Assembly (NCBI RefSeq): GCF_016863315.1
Contig: NZ_BOOQ01000005.1
Location: 1-64,000 of the forward strand
Direction: 5' to 3'
DNA length: 64,000 nucleotides
Origin: Planotetraspora silvatica
Lineage (GTDB): Bacteria > Actinomycetota > Actinomycetes > Streptosporangiales > Streptosporangiaceae
Shown here: one piece after another, positions 1 through 7,241 of the stretch
Position numbering within the stretch: position 1 is the first letter of the stretch
Layout of the letters: each line of letters starts with the position of its first letter
Notes under the pieces: model-generated
What the model was told of the DNA's origin: nothing
Seen by the model: the letters and a program-made list of their open reading frames with translations, nothing else
Databases searched by the model: none
Position numbers and translations under genes: made by a program

Positions 1-53
1 ACTTCGGAACCGATGGATGAAAGGGGGCGACGTCGCCCGCGAGAATCGGCCAC
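1..53 (-). CDS. N-terminus of an unidentified leftward gene (partial), probably SOS-controlled
   Basis: Reading leftward, a GTG codon at 53-51 follows a GGGAGG ribosome binding site with a 6-base gap and opens a frame that runs off the window edge. The visible peptide is MADSRGRRRPLSSIGSE, too short to identify. An alternative start, ATG at 68-66 in another frame, is also open to the edge but has no comparable ribosome binding site. A LexA-type box 27 bases upstream suggests a DNA-damage gene such as an error-prone polymerase component; that is inference from the box only. Confidence 0.4.
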   Translation of the reverse strand, partial: MADSRGRRRPLSSIGSE

Positions 54-79
54 GGTGGCCCTCCCTTCATACATCTACA

Positions 80-95
80 TCGAATGTCTGTTTGA
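80..95. promoter_or_regulatory. LexA/SOS-box-like operator
   Basis: TCGAATGTCTGTTTGA matches the actinobacterial SOS consensus TCGAAC-N4-GTTCGA at 10 of 12 arm positions. It differs at one base from the box in front of the AlkB gene at 11065-11080, and the two share the same two departures from consensus. It lies just upstream of the leftward partial gene. Confidence 0.55.
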
Positions 96-340
96 ATGGT
101 CTCACGTTGAGTAGTCGGGTCGCTACAAATATCGAACACAATTTCTAAGCTGGGAGCGAACGGCTCGTCCGTGGTCAACTCGCCGTGGTCGACTCGCCGC
201 GGTCGACCCGCGATGGCCGACCCCACGATGGATGCCGGGAGCTCCTGGCCATGCGAGCGGGCCTGTGGTTCGGCAGGCTGGACAAACCGGGCTGAACGAC
301 TGGCCTGAACAACCGGGTTGGGAGAAGCAGGCTGAACGAC

Positions 341-405
341 CGGGCTGGGACGTCAGGGCTGGGCGTGAGGGCTGGGGCGTGAGGGCTGGGGCGACAGGGC
401 TGGGA
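341..405. repeat. Tandem repeat of a 13-14 bp unit, five copies
   Basis: Consecutive units are variations of CGTGAGGGCTGGGG, at 341-350 (truncated), 351-363, 364-377, 378-391 and 392-405. Two copies are identical. The period is not a multiple of three, which argues against a coding origin. Confidence 0.75.
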
Positions 406-500
406 CAAGCCGGCTGAGGGCGCACAGGGCGATCCCGGAAAATGCGCGAATCCCCGGCTGCCGCGGCATCGAGCTGGGCAGCCGGGGAACCGGTCGAACC

Positions 501-612
501 ACGCGGATCTGACCGCGCGGATCTGGCCACGCGGATCTGGCCACGCGGATCTGGCCACGCGAATCCGGCCCCGCGAATCTGGCCCCGTGGATCCCGCCAC
601 ACGGATCCGGCC
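501..612. repeat. Tandem repeat of a 14-bp unit, eight copies
   Basis: Eight head-to-tail copies of ACGCGGATCTGGCC with zero to five changes each, at exact 14-base steps from 501 to 612. Copies at 529 and 543 are identical. Divergence rises toward the right end, as expected of an ageing slippage array. Confidence 0.85.
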
Positions 613-633
613 GAGCTGTCAGGGTCTTTCCGC

Positions 634-668
634 GTAGATCTCGAACTACAAGGTAGATCTCGAACTAC
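634..668. repeat. Duplicated 16-mer GTAGATCTCGAACTAC
   Basis: Two identical copies (634-649 and 653-668) are separated by AAG. Each copy has complementary ends (GTAG and CTAC), so the unit is a partial palindrome. It may be a dispersed intergenic repeat of the genome; only this pair is visible here. Confidence 0.7.
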
Positions 669-673
669 GAGCG

Positions 674-690
674 CTGGGCAACGGGCCCAG
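674..690 (-). terminator. Hairpin downstream of the GH99 gene
   Basis: CTGGGC and GCCCAG form a 6-bp stem with a 5-base loop, 16 bases past the GH99 stop. There is no U-tract, which is common in actinomycetes, so the call is tentative. Confidence 0.35.
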
Positions 691-706
691 TCGACGGACC
701 ACCCGA

Positions 707-2155
707 TCAGGCGCCGGGGAACCGGCCGATCCAGTAACGCGTGCGGTCCAGGTAGGCCGTCTCTGACGCGGTGCCCGTCGTCCCGTACGCGCCCTGGAAC
801 GTCTCGTAACCGAAGCCCGCCGGCGGGTTCGAGGCGGCAGGCTCGATCACCGAGCCCTCGTGCCACTCGTTGAACGAGGTGACCGAGACCCACGAGGGCG
901 ACGTGGCGATGGCGTTGCTCCACTCGGTGTCGTACGTCGAGCCGTTGGCGCGGCCGAGGGTCGGAGTGGTGTTGCCGGGGTTCGCCCGGTCGTCGATATA
1001 GCCGGGAGCCACGGAAGGCGCCCACACGAGCCCGTTGGCCTTGCAGTACGCGGCGGCGTTCTGCCAGCCGGGGGCGGTGGCCCCGGCGATGCCGTCGTAG
1101 GTGTACATGCCGCCGAAGTGCGCGACCTTCGAGGTGTCGGTGGTCTGTGCGAGCACGATGGCGGACGCCCTGACCTGGTCGAGCGCCGTCCAATCGGTGA
1201 TCCTGAGGCTTTCGAACACGTAGAACGCCGGCCGATTGCCGTGCCGGATGTCGCGGTAGAACGCGGGGCTGGGGCCGTACCTGGAGTTGATGTAGTTGAT
1301 GTCGGCGACCGTCGACGCGGCGGTGCGGCCCGTGTAGGGCTCGAGGTGCCAGGCGACCTTGATGCCGTTCTGCGCGGCGACGTTCAGCACTCCCGCGGCG
1401 AGTTGGTCCTCGTACGACCCCTGTCCCCACCAGCTGTAGACGATGACGCCGGCGCCGGACTGCTTGACCCAGGCCATCTGCTGACTCACCACGCGCGTGA
1501 GGTCGCCGGAGTCGTAGGCGCCCAGCTTGGGATAGAGGTTCGCGCCGATGTCGGCGGGCGGGTTGTGGCCGCCCTGCTGCCAGTGGCGGTAGCTGCCGTT
1601 GACGGCCGGGCTGCCGTACCACGGGTAGTAGAACAGGTGCACGTTCGCCGACAGCCCCGGGGGCTGCTGCGGTCCGGAGTTGTACGCGTTGAACTCGGCG
1701 ATCGACCACCACCAGCTGGTGCTGCCGGTCTGCACGACTCTGATGTAGCGGGCGGAGCGAGCGGTGAAGGACACGCTGATCAGGGGTGCGGTACCGGTGC
1801 CGGTGGCCACCGCGCCGCCCCAGTTGGCCCCGTCGGCGGACAGGAAGACCTGGTAGCCGCGGGCGTAGTCGGTGGTGCTGCCGGCCGAGTCCATGGTGAT
1901 CTGGTCGACGGTCTGCGACGCGTGCATGTCGATCGTGACCGACTGGCCGCTCGACATCGGCACGCCGGTGGACCATCGGGTGGAGGCGTTGCCGTCGAGC
2001 ATCCTCGCGGGGACGTCGCCGCCGCCGGTGGCGGACGCGGTGGCCGTCCATCCGGTGCGCGGCAGGGCCGCGGCGAGTGCGGCCGTCGGCAGGGCGATGA
2101 GCGCGGCGGCGACGAGCGACACGGCCGTCAGCACGCCGAGGAGACACCTTCTCAA
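707..2155 (-). CDS. Secreted GH99 endo-alpha-mannosidase/mannanase with N-terminal F5/8 type C (CBM32-like) module
   Basis: The protein should cut alpha-mannans outside the cell. A TTG start at 2155 has GGAG six bases upstream and gives a typical signal peptide (RRC, hydrophobic core, ALAA). Longer starts exist, for example GTG at 2185. Residues about 35-155 look like a discoidin-type carbohydrate-binding module (RYIRVVQTG). The catalytic domain opens with FYYPWYGSP, a GH99 signature, and carries the NEWHEGS motif; E430 and E433 correspond to the paired catalytic glutamates of the family. It lies downstream of the sugar ABC genes on the same strand, separated by 374 bases that may hold its own promoter. 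Substrate (fungal or yeast mannan) is inferred from the family. Confidence 0.85.
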   Translation of the reverse strand: MRRCLLGVLTAVSLVAAALIALPTAALAAALPRTGWTATASATGGGDVPARMLDGNASTRWSTGVPMSSGQSVTIDMHASQTVDQITMDSAGSTTDYARGYQVFLSADGANWGGAVATGTGTAPLISVSFTARSARYIRVVQTGSTSWWWSIAEFNAYNSGPQQPPGLSANVHLFYYPWYGSPAVNGSYRHWQQGGHNPPADIGANLYPKLGAYDSGDLTRVVSQQMAWVKQSGAGVIVYSWWGQGSYEDQLAAGVLNVAAQNGIKVAWHLEPYTGRTAASTVADINYINSRYGPSPAFYRDIRHGNRPAFYVFESLRITDWTALDQVRASAIVLAQTTDTSKVAHFGGMYTYDGIAGATAPGWQNAAAYCKANGLVWAPSVAPGYIDDRANPGNTTPTLGRANGSTYDTEWSNAIATSPSWVSVTSFNEWHEGSVIEPAASNPPAGFGYETFQGAYGTTGTASETAYLDRTRYWIGRFPGA

Positions 2156-2529
2156 AAGAGGCTCCGTTCGGGGGTGGGGGGTCACAGGCCCGCCGTTCCG
2201 GGCTTGCCGGAGGACGGGACGGCGGGCATCGCCGAGTGCCACGCCATACGGGAGCGGGCCTTGCCGACGGGGGCGTCTCCCGGTGGAGCTCGGCGCGCCA
2301 GGTCAGATGCCGTGAACATCGCGCGCCGGTAGCGAGGTGATTGCCGATCGATCACACCCGCGCAGCAAGACTGTATTTCTGACTACGCAACAAGTCCATA
2401 CGTCAATGCATATTTCCGGACATGCCCGCCGTGCCGGCCGTGCCCGCCGTGCGCACCGTGCCCGCCGTGCCGGCCGTGCGCACCGCGCGGGCGTGCTCAC
2501 CGTGCTCACGCCGCCCAGCAGTCAGCCCG
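2156..2529. other. Intergenic stretch upstream of GH99 with repeats and a candidate promoter
   Basis: No gene seen. On the minus strand, TGGACT (2398-2393) and TACAGT (2375-2370) are spaced 17 bases and could be a -35/-10 pair for GH99. A 19-base imperfect palindrome, GTGATTGCCGATCGATCAC (2337-2355), lies just downstream of the predicted transcription start. Positions 2421-2515 are a degenerate array of GTGCCCGCC-like nonamers. Confidence 0.35.
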
Positions 2530-3408
2530 TCAGCCCTTGTCCGAGCCCTCGTTGGCCCCGCGGACGAAGTAGCGCTGGAACACGACGAAGATGAGCGCCA
2601 CGGGGACGGTGGCCATCAGGGCCGCGCCGAGCTTGAGCGGATACTGCGTGCCCGTGCCGAGCGAGCCGCTGACCAGGTCGGCGAGGCCGCGCGGCAACGT
2701 GAACAGCTCGGGGCTCTGCACCGCCACCAGGGTGTGCGGGAACTCGTTCCACGTGCCCTGGAAGGAGATGATCGTCAGCGTGATCAGAGCGGGGCGTGCC
2801 ATCGGCAGCACGACCGACCAGAACGTGCGGAAGACCCCGGCGCCGTCGATGCGCGCGGCCTCCTCCACGCTCACCGGGATCGACTCGAAGAACTGTTTCA
2901 TGATGAAGACGCCGGCCGCGTCCACGATCACCGGCAGGATCAGCGCGGTGTAGCTGTCGTAGAGCCCGAGCTGGTTCAGCACGAGGAACTTCGGGATGAA
3001 CAACACCACGCCGGGGACGGCCATCACCGCGATGATCGCGGAGAACAGCGCACGCCGCCCGCGGAAGCGCAGCCGGGCGAGCGCGTAGCCCGCCATGGAG
3101 TCGAGCAGGACCCTGCCGAGCGTGACGATGACGGTGACCAGCAGCGAGTTGCCGAGCCAGAGCGGCAGGTCGGTGTTGAGGAACGCCTTCTCGTAGCCGC
3201 TCGTGGAGAACGGGTCGGGGAACGGCGACAGCGGGTGGGCGGCCGCGTCCGGCTCGGTCTTGAAGGAGTTGCCGATCTGGATGACGAACGGGTAGAGGAA
3301 GACGAGCGCGAAGAAGATCAGGACGCAGTAGCCGGTGAATACGGACACCAGGGAACGAGCGGCCTCCGACCCCCCGGGGCCCTTGCCCGCGCTCTTGACT
3401 GTCGCCAT
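2530..3408 (-). CDS. Sugar ABC transporter permease, MalG/UgpE family
   Basis: This inner-membrane subunit pairs with the upstream permease to import a carbohydrate. The 292-residue protein has about six membrane segments and the cytoplasmic EAA loop (EEAARIDGAG) that docks the ATPase. The start at 3408 has GGAGG upstream and lies two bases beyond the previous stop, so translation is coupled. A longer frame to 3462 lacks a ribosome binding site. No ATPase gene lies in the cluster; such systems often borrow a shared MsiK-type ATPase (family knowledge). The GH99 neighbour suggests manno-oligosaccharide uptake (inference). Confidence 0.88.
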   Translation of the reverse strand: MATVKSAGKGPGGSEAARSLVSVFTGYCVLIFFALVFLYPFVIQIGNSFKTEPDAAAHPLSPFPDPFSTSGYEKAFLNTDLPLWLGNSLLVTVIVTLGRVLLDSMAGYALARLRFRGRRALFSAIIAVMAVPGVVLFIPKFLVLNQLGLYDSYTALILPVIVDAAGVFIMKQFFESIPVSVEEAARIDGAGVFRTFWSVVLPMARPALITLTIISFQGTWNEFPHTLVAVQSPELFTLPRGLADLVSGSLGTGTQYPLKLGAALMATVPVALIFVVFQRYFVRGANEGSDKG

Positions 3409-3409
3409 C

Positions 3410-4558
3410 TCAGGACCTCCCCGTCCGGGCCGACGTGCGGGCCGATGCGTGGGCCGATGCATGGGCCGGCGTGTGTGCGTGACGGCGGGGGCGTGAGCCG
3501 CCGTTCCGCTCCCGCATGATCCACCGCTGGATCAGCGTCATCACCACGATGATCATGAAGAGAACGAACGAGATCGCCGTGCCCGAGCCGTAGTCGAAGC
3601 TCCGGAAGGCGGTCTGGTAGGAGAGGAACGCCGGGGTGAGCGTCGTCTTCGACGGTTTGCCCTGGCTCATCACATAGATCTGGTCGAACACCTGCCAGGT
3701 CGAGATCAGCCCGAGCGTGAGCACGAGGAAGAGTGTCGGCTTGAGCATCGGCAGGGTCACGTAGCGGAAGCGCTGCCACCGGCCGGCGCCGTCGAGCATG
3801 CTCGCCTCCTCCAGTGTCACCGGGATGTCCTGCAGGGCGGCCAGGAACATCAGCATGAACGTGCCGGACGTGGTCCACACGACGAGCATGATGATCGTGG
3901 TCATCGCCACGCTGGGGCCCGACAGCCACTCCCACCACGACAGCCCGAACGGCCCGCCGCTGGTGAGGGCCGCCGGGGGAGCCGACGGGTCGACGAGACC
4001 GACGGCGCCGAGCAGCAGGTGGAGTATGCCGCGGGAGTCGGAGAACCAGTCCGGGCCGTCGATCCCGAACACCCCGAGCAGGCTGGTCACCGCGCCCGAG
4101 TTGGCGAAGATGAACAGGAAGACGACGCTGATGGCCACCGAACTGGTCACCGACGGGAAGAAGAACGCCGCCCGGAAGAACGTCTTGCCCTTCAGCATCC
4201 TGCTGTTCACGATCACGGCGAGGCCGAGCGCCAGCACCGTCTGCGCCGGCACCACGATCGCGACGTAGTAGATGTTGTTGCGGATGCTCGTCATGAAGTC
4301 CTGGCGGGCCAGGCCGTCTTCGGTGAACAGCCGGGTGTAGTTGCCGGTCCCGACGAAGGGCACGCCGCTGCGGAACGGGCTGCCCTGGCCGTTCCAGTCC
4401 GTGAGGCTCACCCACAGCGCCATCAGGATCGGCAGCAGCATGAACAGGCCGAGGATGATCACGACGGGTGCGACGAACAGCCAGCCCGCGAGGTTGTCCC
4501 GCATTGCGGTGGAGCCGCGGAACCGCCCGCGGCGTGCGGGGATCGTGGTGCCGGCCAC
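3410..4558 (-). CDS. Sugar ABC transporter permease, MalF/UgpA family
   Basis: First permease of the transporter, 382 residues. The GTG start at 4558 follows AAGGAGG. Membrane segments begin near residue 25 (LFVAPVVIILGLFMLLPIL) and the EAA-type loop reads LEEASMLDGAG. Relative to typical family members a stretch of about 45 residues is inserted around FGIDGPDWF-GLSWWEWL, probably periplasmic. The C-terminal tail is unusual: after GGSRPRRH it is a His/Ala-rich repeat (HTPAHASAHASARTSART). It lies 86 bases downstream of the binding protein. Confidence 0.88.
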   Translation of the reverse strand: MAGTTIPARRGRFRGSTAMRDNLAGWLFVAPVVIILGLFMLLPILMALWVSLTDWNGQGSPFRSGVPFVGTGNYTRLFTEDGLARQDFMTSIRNNIYYVAIVVPAQTVLALGLAVIVNSRMLKGKTFFRAAFFFPSVTSSVAISVVFLFIFANSGAVTSLLGVFGIDGPDWFSDSRGILHLLLGAVGLVDPSAPPAALTSGGPFGLSWWEWLSGPSVAMTTIIMLVVWTTSGTFMLMFLAALQDIPVTLEEASMLDGAGRWQRFRYVTLPMLKPTLFLVLTLGLISTWQVFDQIYVMSQGKPSKTTLTPAFLSYQTAFRSFDYGSGTAISFVLFMIIVVMTLIQRWIMRERNGGSRPRRHAHTPAHASAHASARTSARTGRS

Positions 4559-4644
4559 GTCCGCCTCCTTCCGGTCGGTACGGCCCGGCCCCGCCGTGAA
4601 GCGGGAGCCGGGACGTCCACGATGTGCTCAGGTCAGGGGTCGGG

Positions 4645-5910
4645 TCAGCCGAGGGCGGCCTGGGTGTTCTTCTGCACGCGCTCCAGCAGCGTCTTGGGCG
4701 CCGTCGAGGAGAGCTGCTGGATGCCGCTGTCGAAGTCGGCCAGGACGCTGTCCATCTTGGGAGCGTTGACCGGCCCCTGGGCGTAGTCGACGCCGTTCAC
4801 GAACGGGGCGTCGTTGGGGAACTCCTTGACGTAGGCGTCCTTGGCGGACTGCCGCGAGGGCATGACGCCGAACGCCCGGGCGAAGGCCATCTGCTGGTCG
4901 GCCGTGGTCATCGCCTCGACGAAGCTGATCGCCTGCTGCTTGTACTTGCTCTTGGACGAGATGCCCCAGCAGTTGGTGAACGACAGCGTGCCCTTGCCCT
5001 TGGGCCCGGCGGGCAGCTCGTGCACCGTGTACTTCACGTCGGGGAAGTCGGCCTGGAGCGCACCCTTGATCCAGTTGCCCTCGATGGTCATCGCGGCCTT
5101 GCCCTTGCCGAAGGCCTCCCCGCCCCAGCCCGAGTCGAGCGCCTTGGGGTACTGGGCGAGCTTGTCCTTCAGCAGCGACTGGACGTAGTCGAGCGCGGCG
5201 ACGTTCTCCGGAGAGTCGGCGGTGGCCTGCTTGCCGTCCGGGGTGGTGATCCAGCCGCCCGCCTCGACCATGAACGCGCCGACCCGGTCCCGGGTGTCCC
5301 CGATCGTGATCGGCGTGACGTCGGCCGCCTTGAGCTTCTTGCTGACCGCCGTCAGCTGGTCCCAGGTGGTCGGCACGTCGGCGTCGGTCAGCTTGGCCTT
5401 GGCCCACAGGTCCTGGTTGATGACCAGCGCGAGGGTCGAGAAGTCCTTCGGCGCGCAATAGAACGTGCCGTCGTGGGTGAAGGCCGTCCGCAGGCTCGGG
5501 TAGAAGTCGTCCGGGTTGGAGATCTTGTCGGCGTACGGCTCCAGCGCCCCGACGCTCGCGTAGTCGGCGAAGCGGGAGGCGTCCACGTAGAAGACGTCGG
5601 GCGGGCTGCTCCCGGCGAAGGCCTGGCCGAGCTGCTGGGCGAGGTCCTGCGCGGGGGTCACCGTCGCGGTGGCGCCGTTCGCCGAGGCCCACTTCGCCGC
5701 GGCGTCCTTGACGGCGGCGGTCTCCGCGTCACCGGACGAGCCGATGAGGATCTGCAGTTGGGCGGGGCCACTGGACTGCGGGGCCTGCTGGCCGCCCTTG
5801 TCGTCGAATCCGCTTCCACAGGCCGCGGACGACAGGACCACGGCGCATACGGCGGCGCCGAGCGCCGCGGTCCTGATGTTGCTGTTCCTGGAGACGTTAC
5901 TGCGCTTCAT
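4645..5910 (-). CDS. Sugar ABC transporter substrate-binding lipoprotein
   Basis: Extracytoplasmic receptor of the carbohydrate importer, 421 residues. The ATG at 5910 (MKRSNVSRN) has GGAAAG upstream; the frame extends to 5961 without a better signal. The signal peptide ends in a lipobox (LSSAAC), so the mature protein is lipid-anchored. The fold is the family 1 solute-binding type (LQILIGSSGD near the N-terminus, DVFYVDASRFADYA, YCAPKDFSTLALVINQ, MTIEGNW). The gene lies between the LacI regulator and the permeases in one leftward operon. Confidence 0.9.
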   Translation of the reverse strand: MKRSNVSRNSNIRTAALGAAVCAVVLSSAACGSGFDDKGGQQAPQSSGPAQLQILIGSSGDAETAAVKDAAAKWASANGATATVTPAQDLAQQLGQAFAGSSPPDVFYVDASRFADYASVGALEPYADKISNPDDFYPSLRTAFTHDGTFYCAPKDFSTLALVINQDLWAKAKLTDADVPTTWDQLTAVSKKLKAADVTPITIGDTRDRVGAFMVEAGGWITTPDGKQATADSPENVAALDYVQSLLKDKLAQYPKALDSGWGGEAFGKGKAAMTIEGNWIKGALQADFPDVKYTVHELPAGPKGKGTLSFTNCWGISSKSKYKQQAISFVEAMTTADQQMAFARAFGVMPSRQSAKDAYVKEFPNDAPFVNGVDYAQGPVNAPKMDSVLADFDSGIQQLSSTAPKTLLERVQKNTQAALG

Positions 5911-5977
5911 CGCACTTTCCTGATCTTTCTCGGGAGGTGGGGACGGTTGCTGATGAATCACGCCGGATCACGCCGGA

Positions 5978-7024
5978 TCACGCCGACTGCCGGACGACCA
6001 GCGAGGGCTCGAGCAGCACGGGCGCCGGGGACGCGGCCGACGCGCGTGCGGTCTCCGTCCCCTCCAGGATGCGCGCGAGCAATGTGACGCAGCTCGCCGC
6101 GGCCTCCTTGAGCGGCTGGCTGAGGCTGGTCAGCCCCACCGCCTTCGCCACGGGCGTGTCGTCGAAGCCGATCACCGCGATGGGCAGATCGGGCCGGGCG
6201 TCCACTCGCCAGGCGAGGCCGGGGGAGCGCGCGGCGTGGAGCGCGCCCACCGCGAGCGAGTCGCTCACGCAGACGAGTGCGGTGACTCCGGAGTCGGAGC
6301 CGAGAAGGTCGTGGGCCGCCGCCTCGCCGTCGGCGACCGCGTCGCTCGTCGCCCGGCCCAGGTCCGTGTGGTCGATCCCGGCCTCGGCGAGCGTGCGGGC
6401 CCAGCCCTCACGCCGGTCGTCGCCGACTCCGGAGGGGGACGGCCAGCCGAGGAAGCCGATGCGGGTGTGCCCCGCGTCCAGCAGGTGGCGGGTGGCCGCG
6501 GCGGTGCCCGCGGCACCGTCCACGTCGACCCAGGGGTGACGCGCCTCGGCCTCCTTCCCCCAGGGGCGGCCGAAGGTGACGAACGGCACGCCCTTGTCCA
6601 GCAGCCACGAGGCGCGCGGGTCCTGGTGGTGGGTGCCGGTCAGCACGAAGCCGTCGGGTTCGTACGCCCCGAGCAGGTCCTCGAAGGTGGCGACCTCCGA
6701 ACGGTCGTCGTCGGCCGTGTAGAGCAGGACCCGGTAGCCCGACCTGGCCGCCGAATCGGTGAGTCCGTGGAGGAACCGGTCGAGGACCGACCCGTTGATC
6801 CCGTCGCGGTCGGGGTCGATCCGGATGGCGATCAGGCGGGAGCGGCCGGTCCGCATCTGGCGGGCGGCCTGGTTCACGCGGTAGCCGAGCTCTCCGACCA
6901 CGTCGAGCACCCGCTGCCGGGTCTCCTGGCGGACGACGTCAGGGGTGTTCAGCACGTTGGACACCGTCTGGCGCGACACGCCCGCCACCCGAGCGACATC
7001 GGCGATCGTCACCTTGTCGGCCAT
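5978..7024 (-). CDS. LacI-family transcriptional regulator
   Basis: Probable sugar-responsive repressor of the downstream transporter, 348 residues. The start at 7024 (MADKVTIADVARVAGV) has AAAGG seven bases upstream. The helix-turn-helix is VTIADVARVAGVSRQTVSNV, followed by the hinge helix (NQAARQMRTGRS) and a periplasmic-binding-protein-like sensor domain. It is the first gene of the leftward operon, and a perfect palindrome with the central CG typical of LacI operators lies 20 bases upstream, so autoregulation and control of the divergent glycosidase are likely (inference). Confidence 0.9.
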   Translation of the reverse strand: MADKVTIADVARVAGVSRQTVSNVLNTPDVVRQETRQRVLDVVGELGYRVNQAARQMRTGRSRLIAIRIDPDRDGINGSVLDRFLHGLTDSAARSGYRVLLYTADDDRSEVATFEDLLGAYEPDGFVLTGTHHQDPRASWLLDKGVPFVTFGRPWGKEAEARHPWVDVDGAAGTAAATRHLLDAGHTRIGFLGWPSPSGVGDDRREGWARTLAEAGIDHTDLGRATSDAVADGEAAAHDLLGSDSGVTALVCVSDSLAVGALHAARSPGLAWRVDARPDLPIAVIGFDDTPVAKAVGLTSLSQPLKEAAASCVTLLARILEGTETARASAASPAPVLLEPSLVVRQSA

Positions 7025-7043
7025 AACGCGCCTTTCCATGGGT

Positions 7044-7055
7044 TTGAACGTTCAA
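7044..7055. promoter_or_regulatory. LacI-type operator TTGAACGTTCAA
   Basis: Perfect 12-base palindrome with central CG, between the lacI gene and the divergent glycosidase gene. A second half-site, CGTTCAAG, follows at 7079-7086 and could be a weaker auxiliary site. Confidence 0.65.
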
Positions 7056-7241
7056 GACGAAGTAAGGCATGATTGGATCGTTCAAGTAAAGGAAGTGTTT
7101 CGCAATGTGCACCTCCGGCGCGATTCTGTCAAGGTCATGCCTCGTCATGCCTCGGCGGATTTCAGGCCGGCGACTCGACCAGGGGGCCCCTCCGTTGCTC
7201 GCTTTCCCCGCTCACGACCGCATTCATGACGGCGCCGTCGC

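Larger units (their letters stand above)
121..706. other. 586-base non-coding stretch rich in short tandem repeats
   Basis: No convincing gene. Frames that stay open here on either strand are low-complexity Arg/Pro/Gly translations of repeats and lack ribosome binding sites. The stretch holds two tandem arrays with units of about 14 bases (341-405 and 501-612), a duplicated 16-mer (634-668) and a hairpin that could end the GH99 transcript (674-690). Confidence 0.6.

Noticed and set aside
175-600. Open frame of about 140 codons on the minus strand in the repeat-rich left gap
   Set aside because: It is a translation of tandem repeats, lacks a ribosome binding site, and its 14-base repeat unit would shift frame at every copy.
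2337-2355. GTGATTGCCGATCGATCAC as a second LacI operator for GH99
   Set aside because: It shares no arm sequence with TTGAACGTTCAA, so a common regulator is not supported.
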